Source: JBKJML01 sp046596415 (GTDB taxonomy: Bacteria; Actinomycetota; Thermoleophilia; Gaiellales; Gaiellaceae). From it: a stretch of DNA of 9,610 nt. The notes beneath the pieces are model-generated. The model ran no database searches. It was not told where the DNA came from and saw only the letters and a program-made list of their open reading frames with translations. The DNA is taken from positions 1-9,610 of the forward strand of contig JBKJML010000114.1 of the NCBI GenBank assembly GCA_046596415.1, written 5' to 3'. Positions within the stretch are counted from its first letter, which is position 1, and the number at the start of each line of letters is the position of its first letter. Positions 1 to 6,147 of this stretch are shown in pieces. The translations under genes and the position numbers were made by a program.

Positions 1-333
1 GTCGTGCTCGAGCTGTGCGTAGAGCTCGTCGTTCGTGAACGAGATCATCCCGCACTCCGTGTGCCCGATCACGTAGGCGGTGTTCGTCCCGAGCAGTCGG
101 TTCGAGATGACGAGCGAACGGAGCGCGTCGTCGGTCGCGACGCCGCCCGCGTTGCGGATCACGTGCGCGTCGCCGAGCCCCAGCCCGAGCACGCGCAGCG
201 GCTCGACCCGGGCGTCCATGCACGTCAGGACGGCGAGCCGGCGTGCCGGAGTGCGAGCGAGAGCCCGTTCCTCCAGCGACGCCGCGAACCGCTCGTTCGC
301 GCGCGCGAGGGTGTCAGGCAGCGAGTGCGGCAC
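1..333 (-). CDS. Beta-class carbonic anhydrase, C-terminus cut by window edge
   Basis: Zinc enzyme, probably cytoplasmic, that interconverts CO2 and bicarbonate. The 111 visible residues carry the beta-class zinc and catalytic set: C38-M-D40-A-R42 (zinc Cys and the Asp-Arg dyad) and H91-T-E-C94 (zinc His and Cys). The stretch between them, GLGDAHVIRNAGG (about 52-64), is typical of short actinobacterial beta enzymes of the Rv1284 kind, which run to about 160-170 residues, so perhaps a third is missing beyond position 1. The GTG at 333 is the only usable start: the frame meets a stop at 367-369 and has no other ATG/GTG/TTG before the zinc Cys. The start lies 20 bases inside the end of asd, and no strong Shine-Dalgarno is visible, so translation is probably coupled to asd. 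The family is clear; the exact subtype is inferred. Confidence 0.93.
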   Translation of the reverse strand, partial: MPHSLPDTLARANERFAASLEERALARTPARRLAVLTCMDARVEPLRVLGLGLGDAHVIRNAGGVATDDALRSLVISNRLLGTNTAYVIGHTECGMISFTNDELYAQLEHD

Positions 334-1252
334 GCCGCAACAGGATCTCTGCGATCTGGATCGCGTTCAGCGCAGCACCCTTGCGCAGATTGTCGCCGAC
401 GATGAAGAGGACGAGACCGTTCTCGACCGTCGGGTCGCGCCGGATCCGGCCGACGAGGACGTCGTCGCCGCCCGCAGCGCCGCCGGGGGTGGGGAACTGC
501 TCGAGGCGCAGGCCGGGCGCCGTGCCGAGGATCGCCGTCGCCTGCTCGGGGGAGAGCGGTTCGTCGGTTTCGATCCAGACCGCTTCGGCGTGACCTACGA
601 GCACCGGCACGCGCACGCAGGTGGCGCTGATCGGCAGTTCCGGCAACTCCAGGATCTTCCGCGTCTCGTCGCGCAGCTTCGACTCCTCGTCGAACTCGAC
701 GCCGTCGAAGTCCCAGTCCAGCCGCAGGTCGTTGTCGACCGGGCTTTGCGCTCGGAGCCGCTCCATCGCCTGCGCACCGGCCCCGGAAACCGACTGGTAG
801 GTGGAGACTCGTACCCGAGTGATGCCCGCTGCGTCGTGGAGCGGCTTCAGCGTGCAGGTGAGCGGGATCGCGCAGCAGTTCGGGTTGGCCACGATGCCGT
901 GGTTCTCGGTGGCGCGGGCGCCGTTCACCTCCGGCACGACGAGCGGGATGCCCGGCTCGAGCCGGTACGCCGAGGACTTGTCGACGCACACTGCGCCGCC
1001 CCGGACGGCATGGGGCACGAGCTCGAGGCTCGCAGAGGTGCCGACCGAGAAGAGGCAGAGGTCGAGCTCACCGGCCGCCAGGGTCTCCGGCGTCGCCTCC
1101 TCGACGAGGCGGCCCGCGACCTCTGTGCCGGCCGAGCGGGCAGAGGCGAAGAGGCGGATGTGCTCGTAGCCGCGTTGCGCGAGCAGCTCCAGCGTGATCG
1201 TCCCGACCGCGCCGGTTGCGCCGACGACGCCGATGCGCGGCGCGCTAGCCAA
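314..1252 (-). CDS. asd: Aspartate-semialdehyde dehydrogenase
   Basis: Cytoplasmic NADPH enzyme that reduces aspartyl phosphate to aspartate semialdehyde, the second step of the aspartate pathway to lysine, diaminopimelate, threonine and methionine. The 312 residues open with the nucleotide-binding loop GVVGATGAVG (8-17). The catalytic Cys is C126 in NPNC-CA, followed by the active-site Gln in YQSVSGAG (Q153). An RVP-VLVGHAEAVW stretch supplies the substrate-binding Arg and His. The family is usually 330-370 residues, so this is a compact but complete member. The start is TTG at 1252, which overlaps the lysC stop by 8 bases. It places the glycine loop at the normal distance from the N-terminus, and an AGG-like stretch lies upstream in the lysC tail. 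It directly follows lysC, whose product makes its substrate, and overlaps the carbonic anhydrase downstream. Confidence 0.96.
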   Translation of the reverse strand: MASAPRIGVVGATGAVGTITLELLAQRGYEHIRLFASARSAGTEVAGRLVEEATPETLAAGELDLCLFSVGTSASLELVPHAVRGGAVCVDKSSAYRLEPGIPLVVPEVNGARATENHGIVANPNCCAIPLTCTLKPLHDAAGITRVRVSTYQSVSGAGAQAMERLRAQSPVDNDLRLDWDFDGVEFDEESKLRDETRKILELPELPISATCVRVPVLVGHAEAVWIETDEPLSPEQATAILGTAPGLRLEQFPTPGGAAGGDDVLVGRIRRDPTVENGLVLFIVGDNLRKGAALNAIQIAEILLRRAALAA

Positions 1253-2471
1253 GCTCGAACGCCTCGTGGAGGGCGGTCACCGCGCGGTCGACATCGGCCA
1301 TTGCGACGTGGCAGGCGATCTTGATCGGCGAGGTACTGACGAGTGCCGCCTCGATGCCGGCCGCGGCGAGGGTCGCGAAGGTCTTGGCGGCAACGCCGGG
1401 GTGGCTCTTCATCCCGGCGCCGACGAGGCTGACCTTGCCGAGCCCTTCCCGCACCTTCCAGTCGACGCCGAGTGAGTTCAGGGTGCGGTCGACGGCGGGC
1501 CGGTCGTCGGGTGGGGTGGAGAAGACGATCTCGTCGCTGCCCGTCTGCACGATCGTGTCGACGTTCACCGCCGCCTCGGCGAGCGCGCCGAAGAGTGGCG
1601 CTGGGGCGATCCCGCGCACGTGGTAGACCGTCTCCTCGCGCTGGTGCACGACTCCTGAGATCAGCGCTTTCTCGAGCAACTCGTCCTCCTCCTGGATCCA
1701 GGTCCCCTCCGCATCGTCGAACGTGGAGCGGACATGCAGCTTCACATTGTGGCTACGCGCGATCTCGATCGAGCGGGCCATCATTACTCCCGCGCCTGAC
1801 GAGGCCATCTCGAGCATCTCCTCGTAGCTCAGCACGTCGAGCTTGCGGGCGCCAGGAACGAGTCGGGGGTCGGCGCTGAAGACGCCGGGGACGTCGGTGT
1901 AGACGACGCAGTCGGCAGCGAGCGCGGCCGCGAGAGCGACGGCGGTGGCGTCGGAGCCACCGCGGCCGAGTGTCGTCACCTCGAAGTCGGTCGAGACGCC
2001 CTGGAAGCCGGCGACGAGCACGATCTGGCCGGCATCGAGGGCCTCGTGGATGCGGCGGGCGCGCACCTCGACGATCTTGGCCTTCGTGTGTGCGGTGTCG
2101 GTGACGATGCCGGCCTGCGAGCCGGTGAGCGAGATCGCCTCGTGGCCGAGGTCGTGGATCGCCATCGCGGCGAGGGCGCATGAGATCCGCTCGCCGACCG
2201 AGACGAGCATGTCCAGCTCACGCGGGGTCGGGGCGGGGGAGACTTGGTGGGCGAGCTCGATCAGCTCGTCGGTCATGTGGCCCATCGCAGACAGCACCGC
2301 GACGACGCGGTTGCCCTCCTCGTGCGTTGCGACGATCCGGCGCGCAACGGCCTTCAGCTTCTCGGTGTCGCCGACGGAGGTGCCGCCGAACTTCATCACC
2401 ACGGTGCCGGAGCGCGGCGCCTGCTCGTCTGCTCGGACGGATGGGACGGCCTGGTAGTCGGTCGCAGCCAT
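1245..2471 (-). CDS. lysC: Aspartokinase
   Basis: Phosphorylates aspartate to aspartyl phosphate, the committed and normally feedback-controlled step of the aspartate pathway. From the ATG at 2471 the product is 408 residues, close to the family norm. The kinase domain shows KFGGTS (27-32), SVGERIS (91-97) and TTLGRGGSD (166-174). Two C-terminal ACT domains (about 285-345 and 346-406) would bind lysine and/or threonine. The open frame reaches a TTG at 2537, but that start sits inside a terminator hairpin and adds residues unlike the family. ATGs at 2483 and 2471 and a GTG/GTG/ATG cluster just before KFGG are the alternatives. No Shine-Dalgarno precedes any of them. A TATGCT hexamer ends 7 bases before 2471, which favours a leaderless mRNA starting there. 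Function is near certain; the start is moderately sure. Confidence 0.95.
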   Translation of the reverse strand: MAATDYQAVPSVRADEQAPRSGTVVMKFGGTSVGDTEKLKAVARRIVATHEEGNRVVAVLSAMGHMTDELIELAHQVSPAPTPRELDMLVSVGERISCALAAMAIHDLGHEAISLTGSQAGIVTDTAHTKAKIVEVRARRIHEALDAGQIVLVAGFQGVSTDFEVTTLGRGGSDATAVALAAALAADCVVYTDVPGVFSADPRLVPGARKLDVLSYEEMLEMASSGAGVMMARSIEIARSHNVKLHVRSTFDDAEGTWIQEEDELLEKALISGVVHQREETVYHVRGIAPAPLFGALAEAAVNVDTIVQTGSDEIVFSTPPDDRPAVDRTLNSLGVDWKVREGLGKVSLVGAGMKSHPGVAAKTFATLAAAGIEAALVSTSPIKIACHVAMADVDRAVTALHEAFELG

Positions 2472-2483
2472 GCTTCGAAGCAT
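2470..2483. promoter_or_regulatory. 14-bp perfect palindrome over the lysC start
   Basis: ATGCTTCGAAGCAT reads the same on both strands. It covers most of the -10-like hexamer and the first bases of the start codon at 2471. A dimeric repressor could bind here, or it may be chance. No known regulator is recognised. Confidence 0.4.
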
Positions 2484-2508
2484 AGGCGAGAGCACGAAAC
2501 AGCCTGAA
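2479..2508 (-). promoter_or_regulatory. Putative lysC promoter giving a leaderless mRNA
   Basis: On the minus strand TATGCT (2484-2479) matches the -10 consensus at four of six positions and lies 7 bases before the ATG at 2471. A weak -35 candidate, TTCAGG (2508-2503), stands 18 bases upstream. Initiation would fall at the start codon. The match is modest, so this is a prediction. Confidence 0.4.
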
Positions 2509-2515
2509 ACTGGCC

Positions 2516-2560
2516 AAAAAAAACACTGAACCGGCAAACCCGAAGGCCCGCCGGTTCAGT
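2516..2560 (-). terminator. Intrinsic terminator between recR and lysC
   Basis: On the minus strand an 11-bp perfect stem (2560-2550 with 2535-2525) is extended by five more pairs (two G-C, three G-U) closed by a C-UUCG-G tetraloop. One base later comes a run of eight T (2523-2516). This is a textbook rho-independent terminator acting leftward only; the plus strand has no T run after the stem. It most simply ends the dnaX-ybaB-recR transcript. It also lies between a second promoter-like sequence and lysC, so an attenuator role is possible. Confidence 0.9.
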
Positions 2561-2566
2561 AGGTGC

Positions 2567-2595
2567 AATGTAGCCGGGGCCGCGAGGGCGTGCAA
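2567..2595 (-). promoter_or_regulatory. Second promoter-like sequence upstream of the terminator
   Basis: Minus strand TTGCAC (2595-2590), a 17-base spacer, then TACATT (2572-2567). A transcript from here would begin near 2560, exactly at the foot of the terminator hairpin. The -35 matches consensus at three positions and the -10 at four. It could be a real promoter read through an attenuator, or a coincidence. Confidence 0.3.
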
Positions 2596-2614
2596 GTGGC
2601 AGTCAAAAACAAAG

Positions 2615-2629
2615 TTCGCACTTTGCGAA
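2615..2629. repeat. Short inverted repeat TTCGCA-CTT-TGCGAA
   Basis: A perfect 6-bp inverted repeat with a 3-base spacer, overlapped by a second pairing option (AAAGT with ACTTT, 2611-2624). It lies between the long inverted repeat at 2635-2708 and the promoter-like sequence at 2567-2595, so an operator role is possible but unproven. Confidence 0.4.
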
Positions 2630-2634
2630 GATTT

Positions 2635-2708
2635 AGAGCCTCTAACGTAATGAGGCCTCGTCGCCAGCGTGCGCAGGAGACTCAGAGCTTCATTGCGTTA
2701 GAGGCTCT
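2635..2708. repeat. Long inverted repeat downstream of recR
   Basis: Arms 2635-2652 and 2691-2708 (AGAGCCTCTAACG-T/C-AATG) pair over 18 positions with one mismatch (a wobble on the plus strand) and enclose 38 bases. The right arm begins 11 bases after the recR stop codon. The surrounding 120 bases are more AT-rich than the genes. No T run follows on the minus strand, so it is not a classic terminator. It could stabilise the recR mRNA 3' end, be a regulatory hairpin, or be the remnant of a small mobile repeat; there is no clean target duplication. Confidence 0.75.
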
Positions 2709-2719
2709 TATTTCGAGCC

Positions 2720-3310
2720 CTACATCTCACGCCGCCCTGAGAGCGCCCGGCCGAGCGTGACCTCGTCGGCGTATTCGAGGTCACCGCCGACGGGGAGGCC
2801 GCTTGCGAGCCGCGTCACGCGCACGTGGTCGCGCAGCCGGTCGGCGAGGAAGGCGGCTGTGGCTTCGCCGGTCATGTTCGGATTGGTGGCGAGGACGACC
2901 TCCTCGATCCCACCTGCCTCGATCCGTGCGAGCAGCTCCTTGATCCGCAGGTCCTCCGGCTCGACGCCGTCGAGCGGCGAGAGCGAGCCACCGAGGACGT
3001 GGTAGAGGCCGCGGTACTCGTGCGTACGCTCGAGCGAGATCACGTCGACCGGCTGCTCGACGACGCAGACGATGGAGCGGTCGCGGCGTGTGTCCTTGCA
3101 GATCGAGCAGAGCTCCTCCTCGGTGAGGTTGCCGCACTCGCGGCAGAAGCGGACTCGCTCCTTGACCTCGACGATCGCGTTCGCGAGCGCGAGCGCCTCG
3201 TCGTGCTTGGTCGAGAGGACGTGGAAAGCGAGCCGCTGCGCGGTGCGCGTCCCGATGCCGGGCAGGCGCGTGAGCTGGGCGACGAGGTTCTCGACGGACG
3301 GGCTGAACAC
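2720..3310 (-). CDS. recR: Recombination protein RecR
   Basis: RecFOR-pathway DNA-binding protein that helps load RecA at gaps and stalled forks. The 196 residues match the family length of about 200. In order: a helix-hairpin-helix region with LPGIGTRTAQRLAFH (16-30), a zinc finger C56-x2-C59-x8-C68-x2-C71, and a TOPRIM domain from about 79 containing VVEQP with E85 and the GLYHVLGG segment. The C-terminus carries the usual GLPVGGDLEYADEVTLGRAL motif. The start is GTG at 3310, with only a weak GAG upstream. The preceding gene, ybaB, stops 47 bases upstream. In many bacteria dnaX, ybaB and recR form one operon, and the same order is seen here. Confidence 0.98.
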   Translation of the reverse strand: MFSPSVENLVAQLTRLPGIGTRTAQRLAFHVLSTKHDEALALANAIVEVKERVRFCRECGNLTEEELCSICKDTRRDRSIVCVVEQPVDVISLERTHEYRGLYHVLGGSLSPLDGVEPEDLRIKELLARIEAGGIEEVVLATNPNMTGEATAAFLADRLRDHVRVTRLASGLPVGGDLEYADEVTLGRALSGRREM

Positions 3311-3324
3311 GAGCTCAGGTTATC

Positions 3325-3339
3325 CGTCCGTTTCGGACG
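3325..3339. repeat. Small inverted repeat between ybaB and recR
   Basis: CGTCCG-TTT-CGGACG, a perfect 6-bp stem with a 3-base loop, lies 15 bases before the recR start. No T run follows, so it is unlikely to terminate transcription. It may affect recR translation or mRNA processing. Confidence 0.4.
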
Positions 3340-3357
3340 TGCCCACCCAACGGCCGG

Positions 3358-3681
3358 CTACAGGCCGGGGAGGCCGAGGCCTCCGAGCCCACCGGGGATC
3401 ATCCCCTGCAGCTTCGACTCCATCAGCGAGTTCGCCGAACGGAGCGCCTCGTTGACCGCGGCCAGGACGAGGTCGGCCAGCAGTTCCGGGTCGTCCGGGT
3501 CGATCGCCTTCGGGTCGATCGCGATCTCGGTGACCTCGCCGGCGCCGTTTGCCTTGACGACGACCATGCCGCCGCCGGCGCTCGCCTCGACGACCTCGAG
3601 CTTTGCCTCCTCCTGCGCACGGGCCATCTGCTCCTGCATCTGCTGGGCCTGCTGCATGAGCTGGTTCATGTCGAGCTTCAC
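3358..3681 (-). CDS. ybaB: YbaB/EbfC nucleoid-associated DNA-binding protein
   Basis: Small dimeric DNA-binding protein thought to act in nucleoid organisation and possibly recombination with RecR. It has 107 residues, the normal family size. The N-terminal helix is rich in Gln and Met (MNQLMQQAQQMQEQMARAQEE, read in two parts around residues 5-25). It is followed by the conserved GGGMVVVKANGAGEVTEIAIDP strand region and DDPELLADLVLAAVNEAL. The tail ends in a Gly/Leu-rich stretch typical of this family. The GTG start at 3681 shares bases with the dnaX TGA (GTGA overlap, 3678-3681) and has a GGAGG 7 bases upstream. A much longer open frame runs through this gene antiparallel to nothing real: its upstream part is a shadow of dnaX. 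Confidence 0.96.
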   Translation of the reverse strand: MKLDMNQLMQQAQQMQEQMARAQEEAKLEVVEASAGGGMVVVKANGAGEVTEIAIDPKAIDPDDPELLADLVLAAVNEALRSANSLMESKLQGMIPGGLGGLGLPGL

Positions 3682-5345
3682 GTCGGGTCCTCCACTTCGT
3701 GGGCGTCGAAATTGTCCTTGAACATCGAGATGAGCGCCTCCTCGGTGATCGGCTCGTCGTCGGCCGTCTCGGTGGGGGAGGCCTCCTCGCCGAGTGCGAG
3801 CTCGAGCTCGAGCCGGCGGCCGGTCACCTCGTAGAGCGCGTCCTGAACGACCGCCAGGTTCTTCGGCTCCTCGACCTGGCGGCGGTGGAAGTCGGCGCTC
3901 GGTGGGAACTCGAGTGTGAGCGTGTCGCCCTCGAGGCTCGCCGGGCGTGACTGGCCGACGAGCGTCTCGAGCGGAATGTTCCGCGCGGCGACCGCCGGGA
4001 GCACCGACCGGAGCCAGGCTTCCTGGAGTTGCTCGAGCTCGAGCGGTGGCGCCGCGACAGCTGTCGCCACCAAAGCGGCGGACGGGGCGGCCGGCTCCTC
4101 GGCGGCGGGTGGCGGCGGGGTTGAGGGGGGTGCCTGTTCGGTTCTCGGCGTCGGCTGTTCGGCTTTCGGTGCCGCCGGGGCGGTGGCGTGGATCGGTGGC
4201 CCGGCGGTCAGCCGCTGCTCGAGCTGCTCGATCCGGAAGCCCATCGACTCGCGCGACAGGTCGGCCGCAGCCCGGGTCACCTTGACGAGCGCGAGCTCGA
4301 GCGGCAGGCGCGGGTCGCCACCCTGGCGTGTGTCGTCGACGGCGACGGCGAGCAGGTCGCAGAGCCGCAGCACGGTCGGCTCGGGAAGCTGGTTGGCCTG
4401 CTCGCGTAGCCGGTCGCGCGTCTCGTCGGTGACGGGCAGCGACTCGGGCACATGGCCCATGTGCTGGACGAGAAGGAGGTGGCGGAGGTGCTCGAGCAGA
4501 TCGACGACGAGCCGGCCGAGATCCTGGCCCTGCTCCGCGAGCTCCTCGATGAAGATGAGCGCGCCGGCAGTGTCGCGGTCGACGACTGCGTCGCAGAGGC
4601 GGAAGAGCGTGTCCTCCTCGACGGCGCCGAGGAGTTGGAGCACGGCCTGCACCGTCACCTGCTGCTCGGTCGCTGTGGCGAGCTGGTCGAGGATCGAGAT
4701 TGCGTCGCGGTAGGAGCCGCTCGCGCCGCGCGCAACGAGCGCGAGTGCCGCGTCGGGCGCCTCGATCTGCTCGGCATCGGCGATCTTCCGTAGCACCTTG
4801 ACGAGCTCCGGCAGCCGCGGCCGCGCGAAGACGAAGGTCTGGCAGCGCGACCGGACGGTCGCGAGCACTTTGCTGATTTCGGTCGTGCAGAAGATGAAGA
4901 CAAGGTGGGGCGGTGGCTCCTCGATCAGCTTCAGGAGCGCGTTCCAGGCGGCCTCGGTGAGCTGGTGAGCCTCGTCGAGGATGTAGATCTTGTAGCGGCC
5001 TTCGGCCGGCTGGAGCACGACGCGCTCGCGGATCTCGCGGATGTCGTCGATGCCCCGTTGCGAGGCGGCGTCCATCTCGACGACGTCGAGTGAGTTGCCG
5101 TTCGTGATTCCGACGCACGGCCCGCAGACGTTGCACGGCTTCACCGTCGGGCCTTGCACACAGTTCAGTGACTTCGCGAGGATGCGCGCCATCGAGGTCT
5201 TGCCCGTCCCGCGCGGGCCTGCGAAGAGATAGGCCTGTCGCACCTGGTCGTGCTCGATCGCGTTCCGCAGCGTCCGGACGACCGCCTCCTGACCGACGAC
5301 TTCGTCGAAGTCCTGGGAGCGGTATTTCCGGTAGAGCGCGGCCAC
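3678..5345 (-). CDS. dnaX: DNA polymerase III subunit gamma/tau
   Basis: AAA+ ATPase of the clamp loader that opens and loads the beta sliding clamp at the replication fork. The product is 555 residues. It starts MAALYRKYRSQDFDEVVGQ, the standard DnaX N-terminus. Walker A is GPRGTGKTS (43-51). Zinc ligands are C62, C71, C74 and C77. Walker B is ILDEAH, sensor 1 lies in FIFCTTE, and the arginine-finger region is SRCQTF. After the collar domain comes an Ala/Pro/Glu-rich linker, then a C-terminal domain (LEQLQEAWLRSVLPAV onward) ending EALISMFKDNFDAHEVEDPT. The open frame extends upstream to 5669, but that part translates the SRP RNA gene. GTG at 5345 fits homologues. I see no clear slippery A-run for a programmed gamma frameshift. 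Confidence 0.97.
   Translation of the reverse strand: MAALYRKYRSQDFDEVVGQEAVVRTLRNAIEHDQVRQAYLFAGPRGTGKTSMARILAKSLNCVQGPTVKPCNVCGPCVGITNGNSLDVVEMDAASQRGIDDIREIRERVVLQPAEGRYKIYILDEAHQLTEAAWNALLKLIEEPPPHLVFIFCTTEISKVLATVRSRCQTFVFARPRLPELVKVLRKIADAEQIEAPDAALALVARGASGSYRDAISILDQLATATEQQVTVQAVLQLLGAVEEDTLFRLCDAVVDRDTAGALIFIEELAEQGQDLGRLVVDLLEHLRHLLLVQHMGHVPESLPVTDETRDRLREQANQLPEPTVLRLCDLLAVAVDDTRQGGDPRLPLELALVKVTRAAADLSRESMGFRIEQLEQRLTAGPPIHATAPAAPKAEQPTPRTEQAPPSTPPPPAAEEPAAPSAALVATAVAAPPLELEQLQEAWLRSVLPAVAARNIPLETLVGQSRPASLEGDTLTLEFPPSADFHRRQVEEPKNLAVVQDALYEVTGRRLELELALGEEASPTETADDEPITEEALISMFKDNFDAHEVEDPT
3689..3693 (-). promoter_or_regulatory. Ribosome binding site of ybaB
   Basis: GGAGG on the minus strand, 7 bases before the GTG at 3681, inside the last codons of dnaX. 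It decides the ybaB start in favour of 3681 over the in-frame ATG four codons later. Confidence 0.85.
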
Positions 5346-5351
5346 GAGTCG

Positions 5352-5357
5352 ATTATG
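5352..5357 (-). promoter_or_regulatory. -10-like hexamer in front of dnaX
   Basis: CATAAT on the minus strand (five of six consensus positions) ends 6 bases before the dnaX GTG, and no Shine-Dalgarno is present. Its first base coincides with the last base of SRP RNA helix 1. A leaderless dnaX mRNA is the simple reading. The -35 region is weak (TTCGAA at 19 bases), so dnaX may also depend on read-through from the SRP RNA gene. Confidence 0.4.
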
Positions 5358-5634
5358 CCCGGTCGCACGCTCCGCCTTCGAACAAAGCCTCACCGGGTTG
5401 AATTCGTGTCGCCGGCTCCAGCCAGGCGGTACCGCGGCACCTGAGAGGGAATCCTTAGCGCTGCTTCCTTCCGGACCTGACGCGGTTCGGATGCTCCCAG
5501 TGCGCGGAACCTGACCTTCGACACCACGTGCACGAACCAATTTCCGACGAAGCCGCCCTCGGACGGCGTTCGGCCCCGCTGGAGCGGATTTCGGGTTCAG
5601 GGAACCGCTATCTCCCCACCTAGCGCGACCGGGC
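5357..5634 (-). ncRNA. ffs: Signal recognition particle RNA, large bacterial type
   Basis: RNA scaffold of the signal recognition particle, pairing with Ffh to target nascent membrane and secreted proteins. The Ffh-binding hairpin is unmistakable on the minus strand (about 5483-5456), with GTCCGGAAGGAAGCAGC. Upstream lie segments matching the Alu domain of the Bacillus scRNA: GGGGAGATAGCGG (about 5617-5605), ATCCGCTCCAGCGGGGCCGAA, and downstream CCTCTCAGGTGCCGCGG. The ends are set by a perfect 10-bp pairing of 5634-5625 with 5366-5357, which forms closing helix 1 and gives about 278 nt. That size excludes the short 4.5S form. The location just upstream of dnaX matches the scr-dnaX-ybaB-recR order known in Bacillus. 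End positions are predicted to within a few bases. Confidence 0.95.
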
Positions 5635-5674
5635 GACCCTAGGCTAGCACCGCCGGTATCCTTCGACACCTCCC
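5635..5674. promoter_or_regulatory. Divergent promoter space between SRP RNA and tRNA-Val
   Basis: Only 40 bases separate the two divergent RNA genes, so their promoters must overlap each other or the RNA genes. Rightward, TATCCT (5657-5662) is a fair -10 for the tRNA. Leftward, TAGCCT (5646-5641) could serve the SRP RNA. No convincing -35 was found for either. Confidence 0.35.
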
Positions 5675-5746
5675 GGGCGCATAGCTCAGCGGGAGAGCGC
5701 TCGCTTCACACGCGAGAGGTCCCTGGTTCAATCCCAGGTGCGCCCA
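5675..5746 (+). tRNA. tRNA-Val (anticodon CAC)
   Basis: A complete 72-base cloverleaf. The acceptor stem GGGCGCA pairs with TGCGCCC, with discriminator A at 5746. The D arm is GCTC-AGCGGGA-GAGC. The anticodon stem CTCGC/GCGAG encloses TTCACAC, giving anticodon CAC, which reads the valine codon GUG. The T arm is CCTGG-TTCAATC-CCAGG. The 3' CCA is not encoded. It is divergent from the SRP RNA. A truncated ATPase gene starts 32 bases beyond its 3' end, and tRNA 3' ends are common integration sites. Confidence 0.97.
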
Positions 5747-5778
5747 TCAAATCTTGTTCCCTTAAACCCGGCACCGGC

Positions 5779-6147
5779 TCATGACGTCCGTTCCAGGTGG
5801 ACTACGCTGGCCGACCCGATATTGCGGTAGCGCTCGGGCACGCAAGTTAGGACAATCACCTGGCTCTGCTGCCCGGCCAAGCTGAATGCCGCGCCCATGC
5901 GTTCAAGGCGACCGGCGTCGGAGTAGCCAAGCGCGTCGTCGAAGATCACAGGCACACCACCGTCGTCTTGCTCTTCGTTGGAGGCAGGGCTTACAAGCGC
6001 AGCGCAGGCCAGTCGAGCAAGCACGCAGATCTGTTCCTTGGCCCCGGCCGACAAGGAGTCGTAAGGAACCGTCACTCCATCCAGAGTCCGGCTGGTGATT
6101 TCGAGAGTCTCGTGGTCAACCTCAATGGAGACGTTATGACCGGGCCC
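5779..6147 (-). pseudogene. C-terminal stub of an SMC/YhaN-like ATPase
   Basis: About 123 codons in one frame, ending at TGA (5779-5781), encode only the last part of a long ABC/SMC-type ATPase. Visible are a signature motif SLSAGAKEQICVLARLA (about 6057-6007), a Walker B strand VPVIFDDAL followed by GYSDAGRLERM (about 5952-5900), and a switch-like VIVLTCVPERY. The Walker A half and coiled coils, which should precede it by several hundred residues, are absent. Upstream of 6147 the frame is out of register with a different small gene. There is no good start, so this is most likely a decayed fragment. Large YhaN/SbcC-like repair ATPases are the closest family I recognise. The stub lies next to tRNA-Val, which suggests a deletion or excision scar. 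Its base composition is less GC-rich than the flanking genes. Confidence 0.75.

Noticed and set aside
80..1324. Long plus-strand open frame of 414 codons
   Set aside because: It lies antisense to asd and the carbonic anhydrase, has an Arg/Asp-rich composition without motifs, and is explained by high GC content.
2472..2537. Extension of lysC to TTG 2537
   Set aside because: The added codons read through the terminator T run and hairpin and give residues not seen in aspartokinases.
2540..2720. Lysine riboswitch or T-box in front of lysC
   Set aside because: I could not find the conserved core sequences of either class; only hairpins and promoter-like hexamers are visible.
3682..5136. Minus-strand frame that would fuse about 480 codons to the front of ybaB
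   Set aside because: It is the alternate frame of dnaX, rich in Arg/Pro/Ala with no domain; the GGAGG and GTG at 3681 mark the true ybaB start.
5346..5669. N-terminal extension of dnaX to 5669
   Set aside because: These codons translate the SRP RNA gene, and the standard DnaX N-terminus begins at GTG 5345.
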